From CAVTWH01 sp963738365 (GTDB lineage: Bacteria > Actinomycetota > Actinomycetes > Mycobacteriales > Micromonosporaceae): a DNA stretch of 64,000 nt. Under the pieces are notes generated by a model that ran no database searches, had not been told where the DNA came from, and was given only the letters and a program-made list of their open reading frames with translations. Positions 33,290 to 42,483 of this stretch are shown here, piece after piece (the stretch's first letter is position 1; every line of letters begins with the position of its first letter). Where the stretch lies: contig CAVTWH010000006.1 of the NCBI GenBank assembly GCA_963738365.1, positions 992,001 through 1,056,000 of the forward strand. The letters run 5' to 3'. Made by a program: the position numbers and the translations under genes.

Positions 33290-35200
33290 TCAGGCGGTAG
33301 CCGGCGCGGCCAGGCGGGCCACGGCGGTCTGTAGCAGCCAGTACAGGTTGCCCGGGGGTATCCGCCTGCCGTCGCCGTGGGTGAGCAGCATGATCACGGT
33401 ATCCCCTCGCCGGCCGACCGCCCATCCCTCGCCCGTGTAGGCTTCGTCGCCGATTCCGGGGAGCGGCTGGGCCGCCCGCCGGGCCCGCAGCACCATCGAC
33501 CCGGCCAGCCCGCTGGCCACCCCGACCATGACCAGCGGCCGGTTCTGCTGGTCGACGAAGTTGGTCAGGTGCCCGACGCCGATGCCGGTGGCCCCGGAGC
33601 GGCGTACCGGGGTGGCCATCGCCTGGCTCGCTTCGGCCTCGCTGACCAGCTCGGTGCCGCCCACGGCCGGCGCCGTCGGCTCGCCGGGCGAGCGCGGGTT
33701 CGGGATGCCCATGGCCGAGGCGATCAGGCTCTCGGTCTGGTCGGTGGTGGACTGCCCCACGTCGGTACGGCGCAGCGTGCCGTGCTCGAGCACCTCGACC
33801 TGCCCGATGCGCCGGCTCCACGGGCGTACCGTGATCTGGACCGTGTCCCCGTCGATGCACCGGCCGGCCAGCTCGGCGGGCAGTCCCCAGGCCCGGGTGC
33901 TGTCCCCGCTGCCGTCGTCCACGGCCAGGTAGTGCAGCCAGGGCCGGGGCGGGGAGTTCTCGCCGCCCCGGTGGGAGCGCCACACCTCGGTCCACAGCGC
34001 CTGCCCGGTCACCGTCCGCGGCGCAGCCAGGTCGATCACGGTACGCACCAGCACGTACGCCCCCCAGGCCGCCAGCACGAGGGCCACCAGGACGCCGAGG
34101 AACGTGATCCAGTCAGCGTTGCCGGTGACCGGGTTGCCGGTCGCGATGGGCTCGTCGGCCGCGGCGTCGATCAGCCCGCCCCAGTAGCGCAGCAGCAGCA
34201 CACCGAGCACCCCGGCGATCAGCCCGCGGATGACCAGCGGCGGCGCCGGCCGGCCGTAGCGCCAGAACAGGCGCGGGTAGCGCACCCGGACCCGGTGCCA
34301 GACGCCGTGGTAGCTCGACCAGACCAGCTTGCGGTTGCCCATGCCCAAGTCGATGACGGCGCTGGCGACCCGGGTGGCGCCGACGGCGGCACCGTAGGCC
34401 AGGTAGCGGTCCCAGACGTCGACGGCTGAGGGCGGCAGGTCGCCGAACGCCTCGGTGTTCTGCAGCCAGGTCTTCACGCCCAGCCAGCGGGCGGCCACCT
34501 GGCGCCCGAGCGGGGTGTCCCGCTCGCCGACGTTGCGGCCGGCGATGGCCGACAGCGCGCCGAACACCACGAAGCCCAGCCCGAAGATGCCCTTCGGGTC
34601 GCTGTCGTCGCTGGTCGAGTGCCAGTCGACCAGGAACGCGGCGCCCACGGTGACGCCGGCCGCGGCCAGTGCCGCCAGCCCGACCAGGGCACTGACCAGG
34701 CTCTTGCTGAACCGGCGCCGGGACAGGCCGCGGGCCCGGGCGTCGGCGACGACCTCGGCGCGGATGCGCTTGGCGAAGCCGGCCGCCTGCGCCGGGTCGC
34801 GGAAGGTGAGCGCGGTCAGTGGTACCACCCGGCCCACCGCGATGCCCTTGACCCGGTCGAAGACGCGCCGTTCGTAGCTGTTCAGCCCGGGTGGATCCTC
34901 GACCTTGACGTGCACGGTGGTCTGCATCGGGTCGTTGGCCGGCTGGCGGAACTCCAGGAATCCCCGGCCGCCGAGGTCCAGCAGGGTGGACTCGGCGGCG
35001 TCCTCGGTGATCTCCCAGTAGTTGGCCAGCAGGCTGACCACGGCCGGCGGCTCCGGCTGCGGGCCGAGGTCCTGGCTGGCCGGCAGCGGCCGGGGCCGGG
35101 CCGGCCTGGTCAGCAGCAGGGCCAGCCCGTACCCGAGGAAGAAGACCGCCAGGCTGCCGGCGATCAGCGCGCCGCCGGCCAGTTGCAGCGGGCTGATCAT
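33290..35200 (-). CDS. DUF2207-type membrane protein
   Basis: The 636-residue protein has an N-terminal helix (1-30), a soluble part (about 45-165), two close helices (about 170-230), a folded domain and then two further helices (about 325-395) before a long C-terminal domain. These features, and the RFSKSLVSALVGLAALAAAG arrangement, match the DUF2207 membrane family. It directly follows the LemA gene with a 2-bp gap, a common pair in actinobacteria. Function is unknown, probably envelope-related. ATG at 35200. Confidence 0.75.
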   Translation of the reverse strand: MISPLQLAGGALIAGSLAVFFLGYGLALLLTRPARPRPLPASQDLGPQPEPPAVVSLLANYWEITEDAAESTLLDLGGRGFLEFRQPANDPMQTTVHVKVEDPPGLNSYERRVFDRVKGIAVGRVVPLTALTFRDPAQAAGFAKRIRAEVVADARARGLSRRRFSKSLVSALVGLAALAAAGVTVGAAFLVDWHSTSDDSDPKGIFGLGFVVFGALSAIAGRNVGERDTPLGRQVAARWLGVKTWLQNTEAFGDLPPSAVDVWDRYLAYGAAVGATRVASAVIDLGMGNRKLVWSSYHGVWHRVRVRYPRLFWRYGRPAPPLVIRGLIAGVLGVLLLRYWGGLIDAAADEPIATGNPVTGNADWITFLGVLVALVLAAWGAYVLVRTVIDLAAPRTVTGQALWTEVWRSHRGGENSPPRPWLHYLAVDDGSGDSTRAWGLPAELAGRCIDGDTVQITVRPWSRRIGQVEVLEHGTLRRTDVGQSTTDQTESLIASAMGIPNPRSPGEPTAPAVGGTELVSEAEASQAMATPVRRSGATGIGVGHLTNFVDQQNRPLVMVGVASGLAGSMVLRARRAAQPLPGIGDEAYTGEGWAVGRRGDTVIMLLTHGDGRRIPPGNLYWLLQTAVARLAAPATA

Positions 35201-35202
35201 GG

Positions 35203-35790
35203 TCAGAACCGCACCTGCACCGGGCCGCGCTCGCCGCCCGCGGCCTCGAACAGGTCACGCTGCTTGAACCCGCCGACCCCGGCGATGATGTTGGTCGGGA
35301 TCGACTGGGTACTGGTGTTGTAGGACTGCACGGCGCTGTTGTAGAACTGCCGGGCGTAGGCGATCTTGTCTTCGGTGTTGCCCAGCTCGCCCTGCAGCGC
35401 CGCGAAGTTCTCGTTGGCCTTCAGGTTCGGGTACGCCTCGGCCAGCGCGAACAGCCGGCCCAGGGTCTGGCTCAGCGCGTTCTCGGTCTCGGCGCGCGCC
35501 GACGGGGCCGAGGCGGCGTTGCCCACGGCACTGTTGCGCGCCTGGATCACCGCGTCCAGCGTGCCGCGCTCGTGCGCGGCGTAGCCCTTGACGGTCTCCA
35601 CCAGGTTGGGGATCAGGTCGTAGCGGCGCTTGAGCTGCACGTCGATCTGCGCCCAGGCGGCGTCCACCTGGTTGCGCTGGCGGACCAGCTTGTTGTAGGC
35701 CACCACCGCCCAGACCAGTAGCAGCACGAGCAGCAGGCAGACACAGCCGCCGGCCACAACGGCGATGAGGGAACCGGTACCCACGGGCAC
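35203..35790 (-). CDS. lemA: LemA family protein
   Basis: The 195-residue protein has a single N-terminal transmembrane helix (about 7-27, LIAVVAGGCVCLLLVLLLVWAVV) and a LemA helical domain: YNKLVRQRNQVDAAWAQIDVQLKRRYDLIPNLVETVKGYAAHE, then AYPNLKANENFAALQGELGNTEDKIAYARQFYNSAVQSYN. These are family signatures. LemA faces the outside of the cell, and its role is not well defined. GTG start at 35790, with GGAAAGGG just before. It precedes the DUF2207 gene by 2 bp, so they form an operon. Confidence 0.93.
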   Translation of the reverse strand: MPVGTGSLIAVVAGGCVCLLLVLLLVWAVVAYNKLVRQRNQVDAAWAQIDVQLKRRYDLIPNLVETVKGYAAHERGTLDAVIQARNSAVGNAASAPSARAETENALSQTLGRLFALAEAYPNLKANENFAALQGELGNTEDKIAYARQFYNSAVQSYNTSTQSIPTNIIAGVGGFKQRDLFEAAGGERGPVQVRF

Positions 35791-35894
35791 GCCCTTTCCA
35801 GAAAGGTCAGCTCGGCACCGCCGATGGTCGCGGTGGAGCAGGAGGAAAACAGCTAACTGTCGCCGACCCGACTGCCGCCGATCAAGCCGGCGCC

Positions 35895-35961
35895 CGGCGC
35901 GCCGCGCCGCCGGCCGGGTGGATCAGCGGCGCGCCGCGCCGCCGGCCGGGTGGATCAGCGG
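35895..35961. repeat. 32-bp direct duplication between lemA and the hydrolase gene
   Basis: CGGCGCGCCGCGCCGCCGGC followed by CGGGTGGATCAGCGG occurs twice, starting at 35895 and 35927. The rest of the 190-bp gap between the lemA start and the hydrolase stop is GC-rich without a gene. Confidence 0.7.
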
Positions 35962-35981
35962 CCGGGTCCGCTGCGGCCCGG

Positions 35982-36869
35982 TCAGCTCAGGAAGGTGCGG
36001 ATGGCGGCGAGCCAGGCGTCCGGGTTGTCGAAGTGTGCCATGTGCGCGGCCTCGGGCACCTCGACCAGGGTGCTCGCCGGCAGGGCGGCGTGCAGCCGGC
36101 GGGCCAGCGTGACGGGGAAGCTCATCTCCCGGGCGCCGTGCAGGATGAGCACCGGCCGGCCCCAGTCGCGCAGCACCGCCTCGGCGTCCGGCGGACCGGC
36201 CGGGCGCAGCGTGCCGGCGGCGAACGGGCCGTTCCAGTCGCTGGAGAAGCGCACTCCGTCGAGGACCTCGGCCCACTCGTCGCGGCGGTCCAGCCGCCAG
36301 ATCTGGTACGCCGTGTCGGCCTGCGCCATGGCCCGGGACAGCGCCCCGTCCGGGGCCTGCGGCCCGGTCAGCGCAGGGTCGTCGAAGCGGATGCCGGGCA
36401 CCTGGGCGGCCCGTTCCCGCCGGTCGGGCAGCGCGGAGAGCTCCTCGGCGTAGCCCCGGTAGGCGGTGGTGGAGGCCAGCACCAGCCGGTCGACCTGCGC
36501 CGGGTGCTGGTCCACCACCCGCATCGCGACCATGCCGCCGTAGGAGAAGCCGAGCAGGTCGCCACGCCCGCCGGCGTAGCGGTCCAGCAGCGCGGCCACG
36601 TCGTCGGCGAGCAGGTCGGGCTGTAGCGCTGCCACCGGGGTTGTCCCGACCGGTGGGGTACGCGCGCTGCGCCCGCAGCCGCGCAGGTCGAACAGCACCA
36701 CGTGGCGCAGGTCGGCCAGCTGCGCCACGGCCGGCAGCAGGTAGGAGTGGTCCCAGGTGGGGCCGCCGTGGATCACCACGAGCACCGGCAGCGCCGGGTC
36801 GCCGTACCGGCGTACGTACAGCTGCACGCCGTTGACCTCGACCGACTCCTCCACCGCGGCGGTCAGCAC
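35982..36869 (-). CDS. Alpha/beta hydrolase (proline iminopeptidase-like)
   Basis: The 295-residue protein has the alpha/beta hydrolase fold: VVIHGGPTWDHSY (oxyanion hole HGGP), LFDLRGCGRSAR, the nucleophile elbow LLGFSYGGMVAMR with catalytic Ser, VLILHGAREM near the Asp position and AAHMAHFDNP with His. HGGP and GCGRS resemble proline iminopeptidases. GTG at 36869 overlaps the end of the aminopeptidase gene; a GTG at 36854 is also possible. Co-transcribed with aminopeptidase P, so a role in peptide breakdown is likely. Confidence 0.85.
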   Translation of the reverse strand: MLTAAVEESVEVNGVQLYVRRYGDPALPVLVVIHGGPTWDHSYLLPAVAQLADLRHVVLFDLRGCGRSARTPPVGTTPVAALQPDLLADDVAALLDRYAGGRGDLLGFSYGGMVAMRVVDQHPAQVDRLVLASTTAYRGYAEELSALPDRRERAAQVPGIRFDDPALTGPQAPDGALSRAMAQADTAYQIWRLDRRDEWAEVLDGVRFSSDWNGPFAAGTLRPAGPPDAEAVLRDWGRPVLILHGAREMSFPVTLARRLHAALPASTLVEVPEAAHMAHFDNPDAWLAAIRTFLS

Positions 36870-38296
36870 GGCAGTCGCGGGCCGGCCGCGCGCTGGGCGT
36901 CCAGCCAGCCCTCCACCTCGTCGGCGGTACCCGGCAGCCCGGCCGAGAGCACCCGCGCCCCGTCGGCGGTGACCAGCACGTCGTCCTCGATGCGGATGCC
37001 GATGCCGCGCAGTTCGGCGGGGACCAGCTCGTCCTCGGGCTGGAAGTAGAGCCCCGGCTCGACGGTGAGCACGTTGCCCTCGGACAGGTCGCCGCCCCGG
37101 TAGCGCTCGTGCGCCGCCCGGGCGCAGTCGTGCACGTCCAGGCCGAGCATGTGGCCGAAGCCGTGCAGGGTCCAGCGGCGGTAGAGGGTGGAGTCGGGCT
37201 TCATCGCCTCGTCCACCGTCACCGGCAGCACCCCGAGGTCGGCCAGCCCTTCGGCGAGGATCCGCATGCAGGTCTGGTGCACGTGGTCGAACGGGACGCC
37301 GGGCCGGACCGCCTCGATGCCGGCCTGCTGGGAGGCGTGCACGATGTCGTAGACCTGGCGCTGTAGGGGGGTGAAGCGGCCGCTGACCGGGAGGGTGCGG
37401 GTGACGTCGGCGGTGTAGAGCGCCCGGTTCTCCACGCCCAGGTCGAGTAGCAGCAGCTCGCCGGGGGCGGTAACGCCGTCGTTGCGGATCCAGTGCAGCG
37501 TGGTGGCGTGCGCTCCGGCGCCCACGATCGAGGAGTACCCGACCCCGTTGCCGTCGTGCCGGGCGCGCAGCCCGAAGACGCCGTCGATGAGCCGCTCGGC
37601 GACCGGCCGGTCGGCCGGCAGTACCCGGGCCACGTCCTCGAAGCCGCGGACCGTGGCGTCCACCGCGTCCTGCAACTGGGCGATCTCCCAGTCGTCCTTG
37701 ACCAGCCGCTGCTCGGACAGCACCCGGGCCAGCTCGGCGTCGCGCCGCCCGACCGGGCGCACGGCGGCGTCGACCACCACGTCCAGCCGGCGCAGCACCC
37801 GGGTGCGGCCCGGCGCCAGGCCGTCCAGCACGGCGCTCAGCCGGGCCAGCGGGGCGGTCCGGACGCCCAGCTCGGTGCCCTTCTCGGCGAGCGTGTGCCG
37901 GCGGCCGATCCACAGCTCGCCGTAGACCCGGTCGCGGAAGAACTCGTCGGTGTCCCGGGGCGAGCGGGGGCGCACGTAGAGCGTCGGCTCGCCGTCGGGG
38001 GTGATCACCAGGACGGCGTCCGGGTCTCCCTCGCCGGTGAGGTAGGCGAAGTCGGTGCCGGGCCGGAACGGGTAGGTGGTGTCGTTGGCCCGTACCCGTT
38101 CGCGTCCGCTGGGGATGACCAGCGTCTCGCCGGGGAACGCCGCGGCCACCGCCGCGCGTCGCCGCGCGTAATGGGCCGCCTGCGGAACCGGACTTACCGG
38201 AAGTTCGCTGTCACGCCACCCGGTACGCATGAACTCCAGCAGCGCATCGGGGTATTCGGGGTCGTGGGACTGGGTTCGGACGGCATCGTCGCGCAT
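36863..38296 (-). CDS. pepP: Aminopeptidase P family metallopeptidase
   Basis: The 477-residue protein has the AMP_N domain (1-170; ARRRAAVAAAFPGETLVIPSG) and the pita-bread catalytic domain (about 185-460). Metal ligands of the dinuclear Mn site are in LLLDLGVENRALYTADVTRTLP (two Asp), HGFGHMLGLDVHD (His), VEPGLYF and IRIEDDVLVT (two Glu). It removes the residue before an N-terminal Pro. ATG at 38296; start-to-start distance of 50 bp to the divergent asnB gene. Confidence 0.93.
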   Translation of the reverse strand: MRDDAVRTQSHDPEYPDALLEFMRTGWRDSELPVSPVPQAAHYARRRAAVAAAFPGETLVIPSGRERVRANDTTYPFRPGTDFAYLTGEGDPDAVLVITPDGEPTLYVRPRSPRDTDEFFRDRVYGELWIGRRHTLAEKGTELGVRTAPLARLSAVLDGLAPGRTRVLRRLDVVVDAAVRPVGRRDAELARVLSEQRLVKDDWEIAQLQDAVDATVRGFEDVARVLPADRPVAERLIDGVFGLRARHDGNGVGYSSIVGAGAHATTLHWIRNDGVTAPGELLLLDLGVENRALYTADVTRTLPVSGRFTPLQRQVYDIVHASQQAGIEAVRPGVPFDHVHQTCMRILAEGLADLGVLPVTVDEAMKPDSTLYRRWTLHGFGHMLGLDVHDCARAAHERYRGGDLSEGNVLTVEPGLYFQPEDELVPAELRGIGIRIEDDVLVTADGARVLSAGLPGTADEVEGWLDAQRAAGPRLPC

Positions 38297-38346
38297 CTGC
38301 TCAACCTACAACGGCGCGGGTGCGCAGCCGTGGGAAGATGGCGGCC

Positions 38347-40296
38347 ATGTGCGGACTGCTCACCTTCATCAGTGCTCACCACGACGCCCCGGCGCACCGC
38401 GACGCGATCGCCGCCGCTCTGGAGAGCATCCACCACCGCGGTCCGGACGAGACCGGCGTCGAGGCGGTCAACCACGACGTGATCTTCGCGCACAAGCGGC
38501 TGTCGATCATCGACGTGGCCGGCAGCCACGAACCGCTGCCCTACCTGGGCGGCCGCTACCTGCTCACCTTCAACGGCGAGATCTACAACTACCTCGAACT
38601 GCGCGAGCAGCTGGCCGCCGAGTTCGGTGCCACCTTCGACACCCAGGGTGACGGCGAGGCGATCGTGGCCGGGTTCCACTACTGGGGCGAGGCGGTGGTG
38701 GAGCGGCTGCGCGGCATGTTCGCCTTCGTCATCGTCGACACCCAGCAGCGGCTGGTCTTCGGCGCCCGCGACCCGTACGGCATCAAGCCGCTGTTCCACC
38801 TGGTCAGCGACGCCGGGCTGTACCTGGCCAGCGAGAAGAAGGCGCTGCTGCCGTTCGCCCCGGCGTTTGCGGCCGGCGACGCCGGGGTGGACGCGGCCAA
38901 CCTGTCGCACTACCTGACCCTGCAGTACGTCCCCGAGCCGGGCACCCTGCACCGGGGCATCGGCCGGGTCGGCTCCGGCGAGTGCTTCACCTACCGCGCC
39001 GGTGGCACCTTCGCCACCCGCCGCTACTACCAGCCCCGCTTCCGCCCCACCCCGGCCGCCTCGCCGGAGGCGCTCTACACCCGGATCCGGGAGACGCTGC
39101 GCGAGTCGGTCCGCATGCACATGCGCGCCGACGTGCCGGTGGGGGCGTTCCTGTCCAGCGGTATCGACTCCACCGCGGTGGTCGCACTGGCCCGCGAGTT
39201 CCACCCGAACATCCTGACCTTCACCGTCGGGTACGACGTGGACGGGTACTCGGAGATCGACGTGGCCCAGGACTCCGCCCGGCACCTCGGGGTCACCACC
39301 ATCCCGACCAAGATCGGGCCGCAGGACATGATGGACGCGCTGCCCAGGATCGTCTGGCACCTGGACGACCCGGTCGCCGACCCGGCGCTGGTGCCGCTGT
39401 ACTTCGTGGCGAAGAAGGCCGCCGAGCACGTCACCGTGGTGCTCTCCGGCGAGGGCGCCGACGAGTTCTTCGGCGGGTACACCATCTACCGCGAGCCGCT
39501 CTCCCTGGCCACCATCAACGGCCTGCCCGACCCGGTGCAGCGCGGGCTGCGCAAGGTGGCCTCGGTGATCCCGCAGGGGGTGAAGGGCAAGAGCTTCCTG
39601 GAGCGCGGTACCACCCCGCTGGAGGAGCGCTACTACGGCAACGCCCGGATGTTCACCGAGGCGGAGAAGCGGGAGCTGCTGCGCCGCTACGACCCCTCGG
39701 TGCGCTACACCGATGTCACCGCGCCGGTCTACGCCGAGGCCGCCTCGATGGCGCTGGACGACGTGACCGCCATGCAGTACGTCGACCTCTACACCTGGCT
39801 GCGCGGCGACATCCTGGTCAAGGCGGACCGGATGTCCATGGCGCACTCGCTGGAGCTGCGGGTGCCGTTCCTGGACAAGGAGGTCTTCGACGTCGCGGCG
39901 ACCATCCCGGTCGACCTGAAGCTCCCCCCGCACGGCACCGACACCAAGTACGCCATGCGCCAGGCGCTGCGCGACGTGGTCCCGCCGGCCATCGTCAACC
40001 GCAAGAAGCTGGGCTTCCCCACCCCCACCCGGGTCTGGCTGCGCGGCGAGATGTACGACTGGGCGCACGACATCCTGTCCCGCTCCGGCGCCGGTGACCT
40101 GCTCGACCTGGGCTACGCCCGGGGCCTGCTGGAGGCGCACAAGCGCGGCGAGGCCGACCACTCCCGCAAGGTCTGGACGGTGCTGGTGTTCTGCATCTGG
40201 CACGCGATCTTCGTGGAGCGCTCGCTCGACCCTGGCATCACCCGCGCCCAGTCGGCCCTGCTCACCAAGCCGGTGGTCGGCTCGATGGTCGCCTGA
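38347..40296 (+). CDS. asnB: Asparagine synthase (glutamine-hydrolysing)
   Basis: The 649-residue protein has an N-terminal class II glutaminase domain (MCGLLTFI; Cys2 becomes the nucleophilic N-terminus; RLSIIDVAGSHEP; FNGEIYNYLELRE) and a synthetase domain with the pyrophosphate loop AFLSSGIDST and LSGEGADEFFGGY. It makes Asn from Asp, Gln and ATP, or a related amide. ATG at 38347 was chosen since the Cys must follow Met; the ATG at 38338 would add MAA. It is longer than the usual primary-metabolism enzyme by some 30-100 residues, as in many actinomycete AsnB proteins. Confidence 0.94.
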   Translation: MCGLLTFISAHHDAPAHRDAIAAALESIHHRGPDETGVEAVNHDVIFAHKRLSIIDVAGSHEPLPYLGGRYLLTFNGEIYNYLELREQLAAEFGATFDTQGDGEAIVAGFHYWGEAVVERLRGMFAFVIVDTQQRLVFGARDPYGIKPLFHLVSDAGLYLASEKKALLPFAPAFAAGDAGVDAANLSHYLTLQYVPEPGTLHRGIGRVGSGECFTYRAGGTFATRRYYQPRFRPTPAASPEALYTRIRETLRESVRMHMRADVPVGAFLSSGIDSTAVVALAREFHPNILTFTVGYDVDGYSEIDVAQDSARHLGVTTIPTKIGPQDMMDALPRIVWHLDDPVADPALVPLYFVAKKAAEHVTVVLSGEGADEFFGGYTIYREPLSLATINGLPDPVQRGLRKVASVIPQGVKGKSFLERGTTPLEERYYGNARMFTEAEKRELLRRYDPSVRYTDVTAPVYAEAASMALDDVTAMQYVDLYTWLRGDILVKADRMSMAHSLELRVPFLDKEVFDVAATIPVDLKLPPHGTDTKYAMRQALRDVVPPAIVNRKKLGFPTPTRVWLRGEMYDWAHDILSRSGAGDLLDLGYARGLLEAHKRGEADHSRKVWTVLVFCIWHAIFVERSLDPGITRAQSALLTKPVVGSMVA

Positions 40297-40387
40297 CGGC
40301 CCCCGCTATGCCGGCCGATCCAGTGTCGGCGAGGCGGCTAGTACTACGTAGAACGAGTATTACGCGATACGCGCGTGTGGAGGCACG

Positions 40388-40627
40388 GTGAAGCTGAACA
40401 GCAAGGGCCAGGTCACCATTCCGGCGCCACTGCGCGTCAAGCACGGCCTGCATGAAGGCGACGAGATCGAGGTCATCGAGGAAGGCAACGCCCTACGGAT
40501 CGTACGAGTCGACGGCGCCCTGACCCGAGGGCAACGGCTTGTGAGCCATCTGCGCGGGCAGGGTACAGCACGCGAAACGCAGGGCATGACAACGGACCAG
40601 TTGATGGAGTTACTCCGTGGCGAATGA
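40388..40627 (+). CDS. AbrB/SpoVT-type antitoxin
   Basis: The 79-residue protein begins MKLNSKGQVTIPAPLRVKHGLHEGDEIEVIEEG, the swapped-hairpin AbrB DNA-binding domain. Its C-terminal half is the likely toxin-binding tail. GTG at 40388 follows GGAGGCAC. It overlaps the downstream PIN gene (broken) by 11 bp. The upstream region has a CTACGTAG palindrome near 40344, a possible operator. Confidence 0.85.
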   Translation: MKLNSKGQVTIPAPLRVKHGLHEGDEIEVIEEGNALRIVRVDGALTRGQRLVSHLRGQGTARETQGMTTDQLMELLRGE

Positions 40628-41091
40628 GCGACTCCGCCCAGTGCCCGAACGATCCTCGAACCGGACCGTGACACACGCCGACTCCAACGTTCTACTCGAC
40701 ATCCTCACCGAGGATCCGACGTGGTCACAGTGGTCCGGTACAGCGCTCGCCACCTCCCGGGACACAGGGGTGCTCGTCATCAACCCAAATCGTGTACGCC
40801 GAGATCTCCGTGCGGTTCGAACGCATCGAGGACCTTGACGAGGCGATCCCCGCGACAGACTTTCTCCGCGAGCAACTGCCCTATCCTGCGGGTTTCCTGG
40901 CGGACAAAGCGTATGTCAGGTATCGCCGCCAGGGCGGCACCAAGAACTCACCGATTGCCGACTTCTACATTGGCGCCCATGCAGCGGTCTGTGGCTACCA
41001 GCTCCTTACCCGTGACTCGGCCCGCTACCGCAGCTACTTTCCCAAGCTGACCCTGGTTTCCCCTCGGCCTGATTCGCTATCCCAGCCATAG
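40617..41091 (+). pseudogene. PIN-domain toxin gene split by a frameshift
   Basis: The first frame reads THADSNVLLDILTEDPTW ... GVLVINP and the second continues VYAEISVRFERIEDLDEAIP ... SPIADFYIGAHAAVCGYQLLTRDSARYRSYFP. Together they make one PIN toxin with all acidic segments. The frames join near 40786-40790 (CCCAAATCG), where one base too many is present. It follows an intact AbrB-type antitoxin, so the toxin may have decayed, or there may be a sequence error. The second part could start at ATG 40792 but would lack the first catalytic Asp. Confidence 0.75.
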
Positions 41092-41189
41092 CCCCTGGCT
41101 CGTGGAGCCGCCGCTCGGCGGAGTGGTGTGGCCGCAGTTCCACTCGCCGACCACGCATTCCTGCCGCTGCGCATCGGACCCGCTGGTGA

Positions 41190-41210
41190 TGTAGAACAGC
41201 CCGTTCTACA
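41190..41210. promoter_or_regulatory. Perfect dyad before the Phd-type antitoxin
   Basis: TGTAGAAC and GTTCTACA pair exactly around AGCCC, 9 bp upstream of the antitoxin ATG at 41219. It is a probable autoregulatory operator of the pair at 41219-41901. Confidence 0.6.
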
Positions 41211-41218
41211 GTGGGTGC

Positions 41219-41497
41219 ATGGGTTCGGTAGGGGTACGCGAGTTGAACCAGCAGACCAGCGCTGTGCTGGCCCGGGTGGCGGCCGGGGAGACCGTCGAGG
41301 TGACCGTGAACGGGCGGCCGGTGGCCCGGCTGGTCCCGGTCGGCTCCGACGTCGGCCTGCTCGACCGGCTGGTCGCCGAGGGCCGCGCCACCCGCCCGAC
41401 CAGCGCCGGCCCGCTACCGGTCCCGCCGGTGCACGGGGACCCGGCGCTGGACGTCGCCGCCGAGCTGGCCCAGGCCCGGGACGACGAGCGCTGGTGA
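41219..41497 (+). CDS. Phd/YefM-type antitoxin
   Basis: The 92-residue protein begins VGVRELNQQTSAVLARVAAGETVEVTVNGRPVARLVPV, the Phd/YefM DNA-binding fold. The acidic tail (AAELAQARDDERW) should bind the PIN toxin encoded next. ATG at 41219 after the operator dyad; GTGA overlap with the toxin gene. Confidence 0.9.
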   Translation: MGSVGVRELNQQTSAVLARVAAGETVEVTVNGRPVARLVPVGSDVGLLDRLVAEGRATRPTSAGPLPVPPVHGDPALDVAAELAQARDDERW

Positions 41498-41901
41498 TCT
41501 ACCTGGACTCCGCGGCGCTGGTGAAGCTGCTGCGTACCGAGCCGGCCACCGCCGAACTGGTCGCCTGGCTGGCGGCCCGCCCGCAGGCGCCGCTGGTGGC
41601 CTCGGCCCTGGTCGAGGTCGAGGTGCCCCGGGCGCTGCGGCGCAGCGCCCCGCAGGCGTTGCCGGGGGTCCCGGCGCTGCTCGCCCGGCTGTACCGGCTG
41701 GAGATCGACGCGGCCGTCCGGGCCGCCGCCGCCCGCTTCGAGGATCCGCTGCTGCGCTCCCTGGACGCCATCCACCTGGCCACGGCGCAGCTGCTGGCCG
41801 GCGAGCCGGGCGCCGGCTTCACCGCCCTGGTCACCTATGACAAGCGACTGCTGGCCGCCGCGTCGGCGGTGGGCCTGCCGGTGGCCAGCCCCGGCCAGTA
41901 G
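41494..41901 (+). CDS. vapC: PIN-domain toxin (VapC family)
   Basis: The 135-residue protein starts MIYLDSAALVKLLRTEP, with the first catalytic Asp. VASALVEVEVPRAL supplies Glu, and RSLDAIHLATAQLL and LVTYDKRLL the later Asp residues. The GTG start at 41494 overlaps the antitoxin stop. An RNase of the PIN class. The pair appears complete, in contrast to the broken copy just upstream. Confidence 0.9.
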   Translation: MIYLDSAALVKLLRTEPATAELVAWLAARPQAPLVASALVEVEVPRALRRSAPQALPGVPALLARLYRLEIDAAVRAAAARFEDPLLRSLDAIHLATAQLLAGEPGAGFTALVTYDKRLLAAASAVGLPVASPGQ

Positions 41902-42006
41902 CCCCGACCGCGCCCGGCCAATAGCCCCGACCGCGCCCGGCCAATAGCCCCGACCGCGCCCGGCCAATAGCCCCGACCGCGCCCGGTCAGTAGCCCGATC
42001 GCGCCC
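41900..42006. repeat. 23-bp tandem repeat, about five copies
   Basis: AGCCCCGACCGCGCCCGGCC plus AAT is repeated four times almost unchanged, with a fifth copy that diverges (CGATCGCGCCCGGTCAGT). It fills the space between the convergent vapC stop and the next gene's stop and includes the vapC stop codon. Confidence 0.85.
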
Positions 42007-42008
42007 GG

Positions 42009-42422
42009 TCAGTTGATCAGGCCGAGCTGGCGCAGCAGGCCGACCTCGTCGGAGATCACCCAGATGTCGACGATCCGGTCCTCCCGCACGGTGAGGATGT
42101 CGGTGGCGCGCACCGCCAGCCGACGGCCGGTGGCCTCCACTGTGCCCAGCGGCGTCACCAGCGGGCCGGTGTGTACCACATGCATGACGAACCCGAGGAC
42201 CAGCCGCTGCGGGGTCTCCACCCGGTGCACGATCTCGGTACTGCGGTCGGTGAACGCCCGCTGCAGCGCCCGTACCCGGGCCACCAGGTCGGCGGTGCCG
42301 GCCGGCTCGCCGTTGACCGTGACCGGGTCGGCGTAGCAGGCGCGGAAGTCGGCGACCGGGTCGGCCCGCTCGTCCAGCGGGTCGATCCACAGTGGCAGCA
42401 CCCGGTCCAGCAGCGGCGTCAT
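42009..42422 (-). CDS. NTF2-like (SnoaL-type) protein
   Basis: The 137-residue protein looks like an NTF2-like cone fold: an N-terminal helix, DFRACYADPVTVNGEPAGTADLVARVRALQRAF, then four beta strands (IVHRVETPQRLVLGFVMHVVHTG, RLAVRATDILTVREDRIVDIWVISDEVGLLRQLG). The final pattern D-x-V-x-D-x-W-x-x-x-D is typical for SnoaL-like proteins. These are small-molecule cyclases, isomerases or binding proteins; the function here cannot be assigned. ATG at 42422; a GTG at 42431 is the alternative. Confidence 0.75.
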   Translation of the reverse strand: MTPLLDRVLPLWIDPLDERADPVADFRACYADPVTVNGEPAGTADLVARVRALQRAFTDRSTEIVHRVETPQRLVLGFVMHVVHTGPLVTPLGTVEATGRRLAVRATDILTVREDRIVDIWVISDEVGLLRQLGLIN

Positions 42423-42483
42423 GGAACTCACTGTGCCGGACCGGTGACTGCCGTGCCAGCACCGCGCACCGGCCCGGCGGTGG

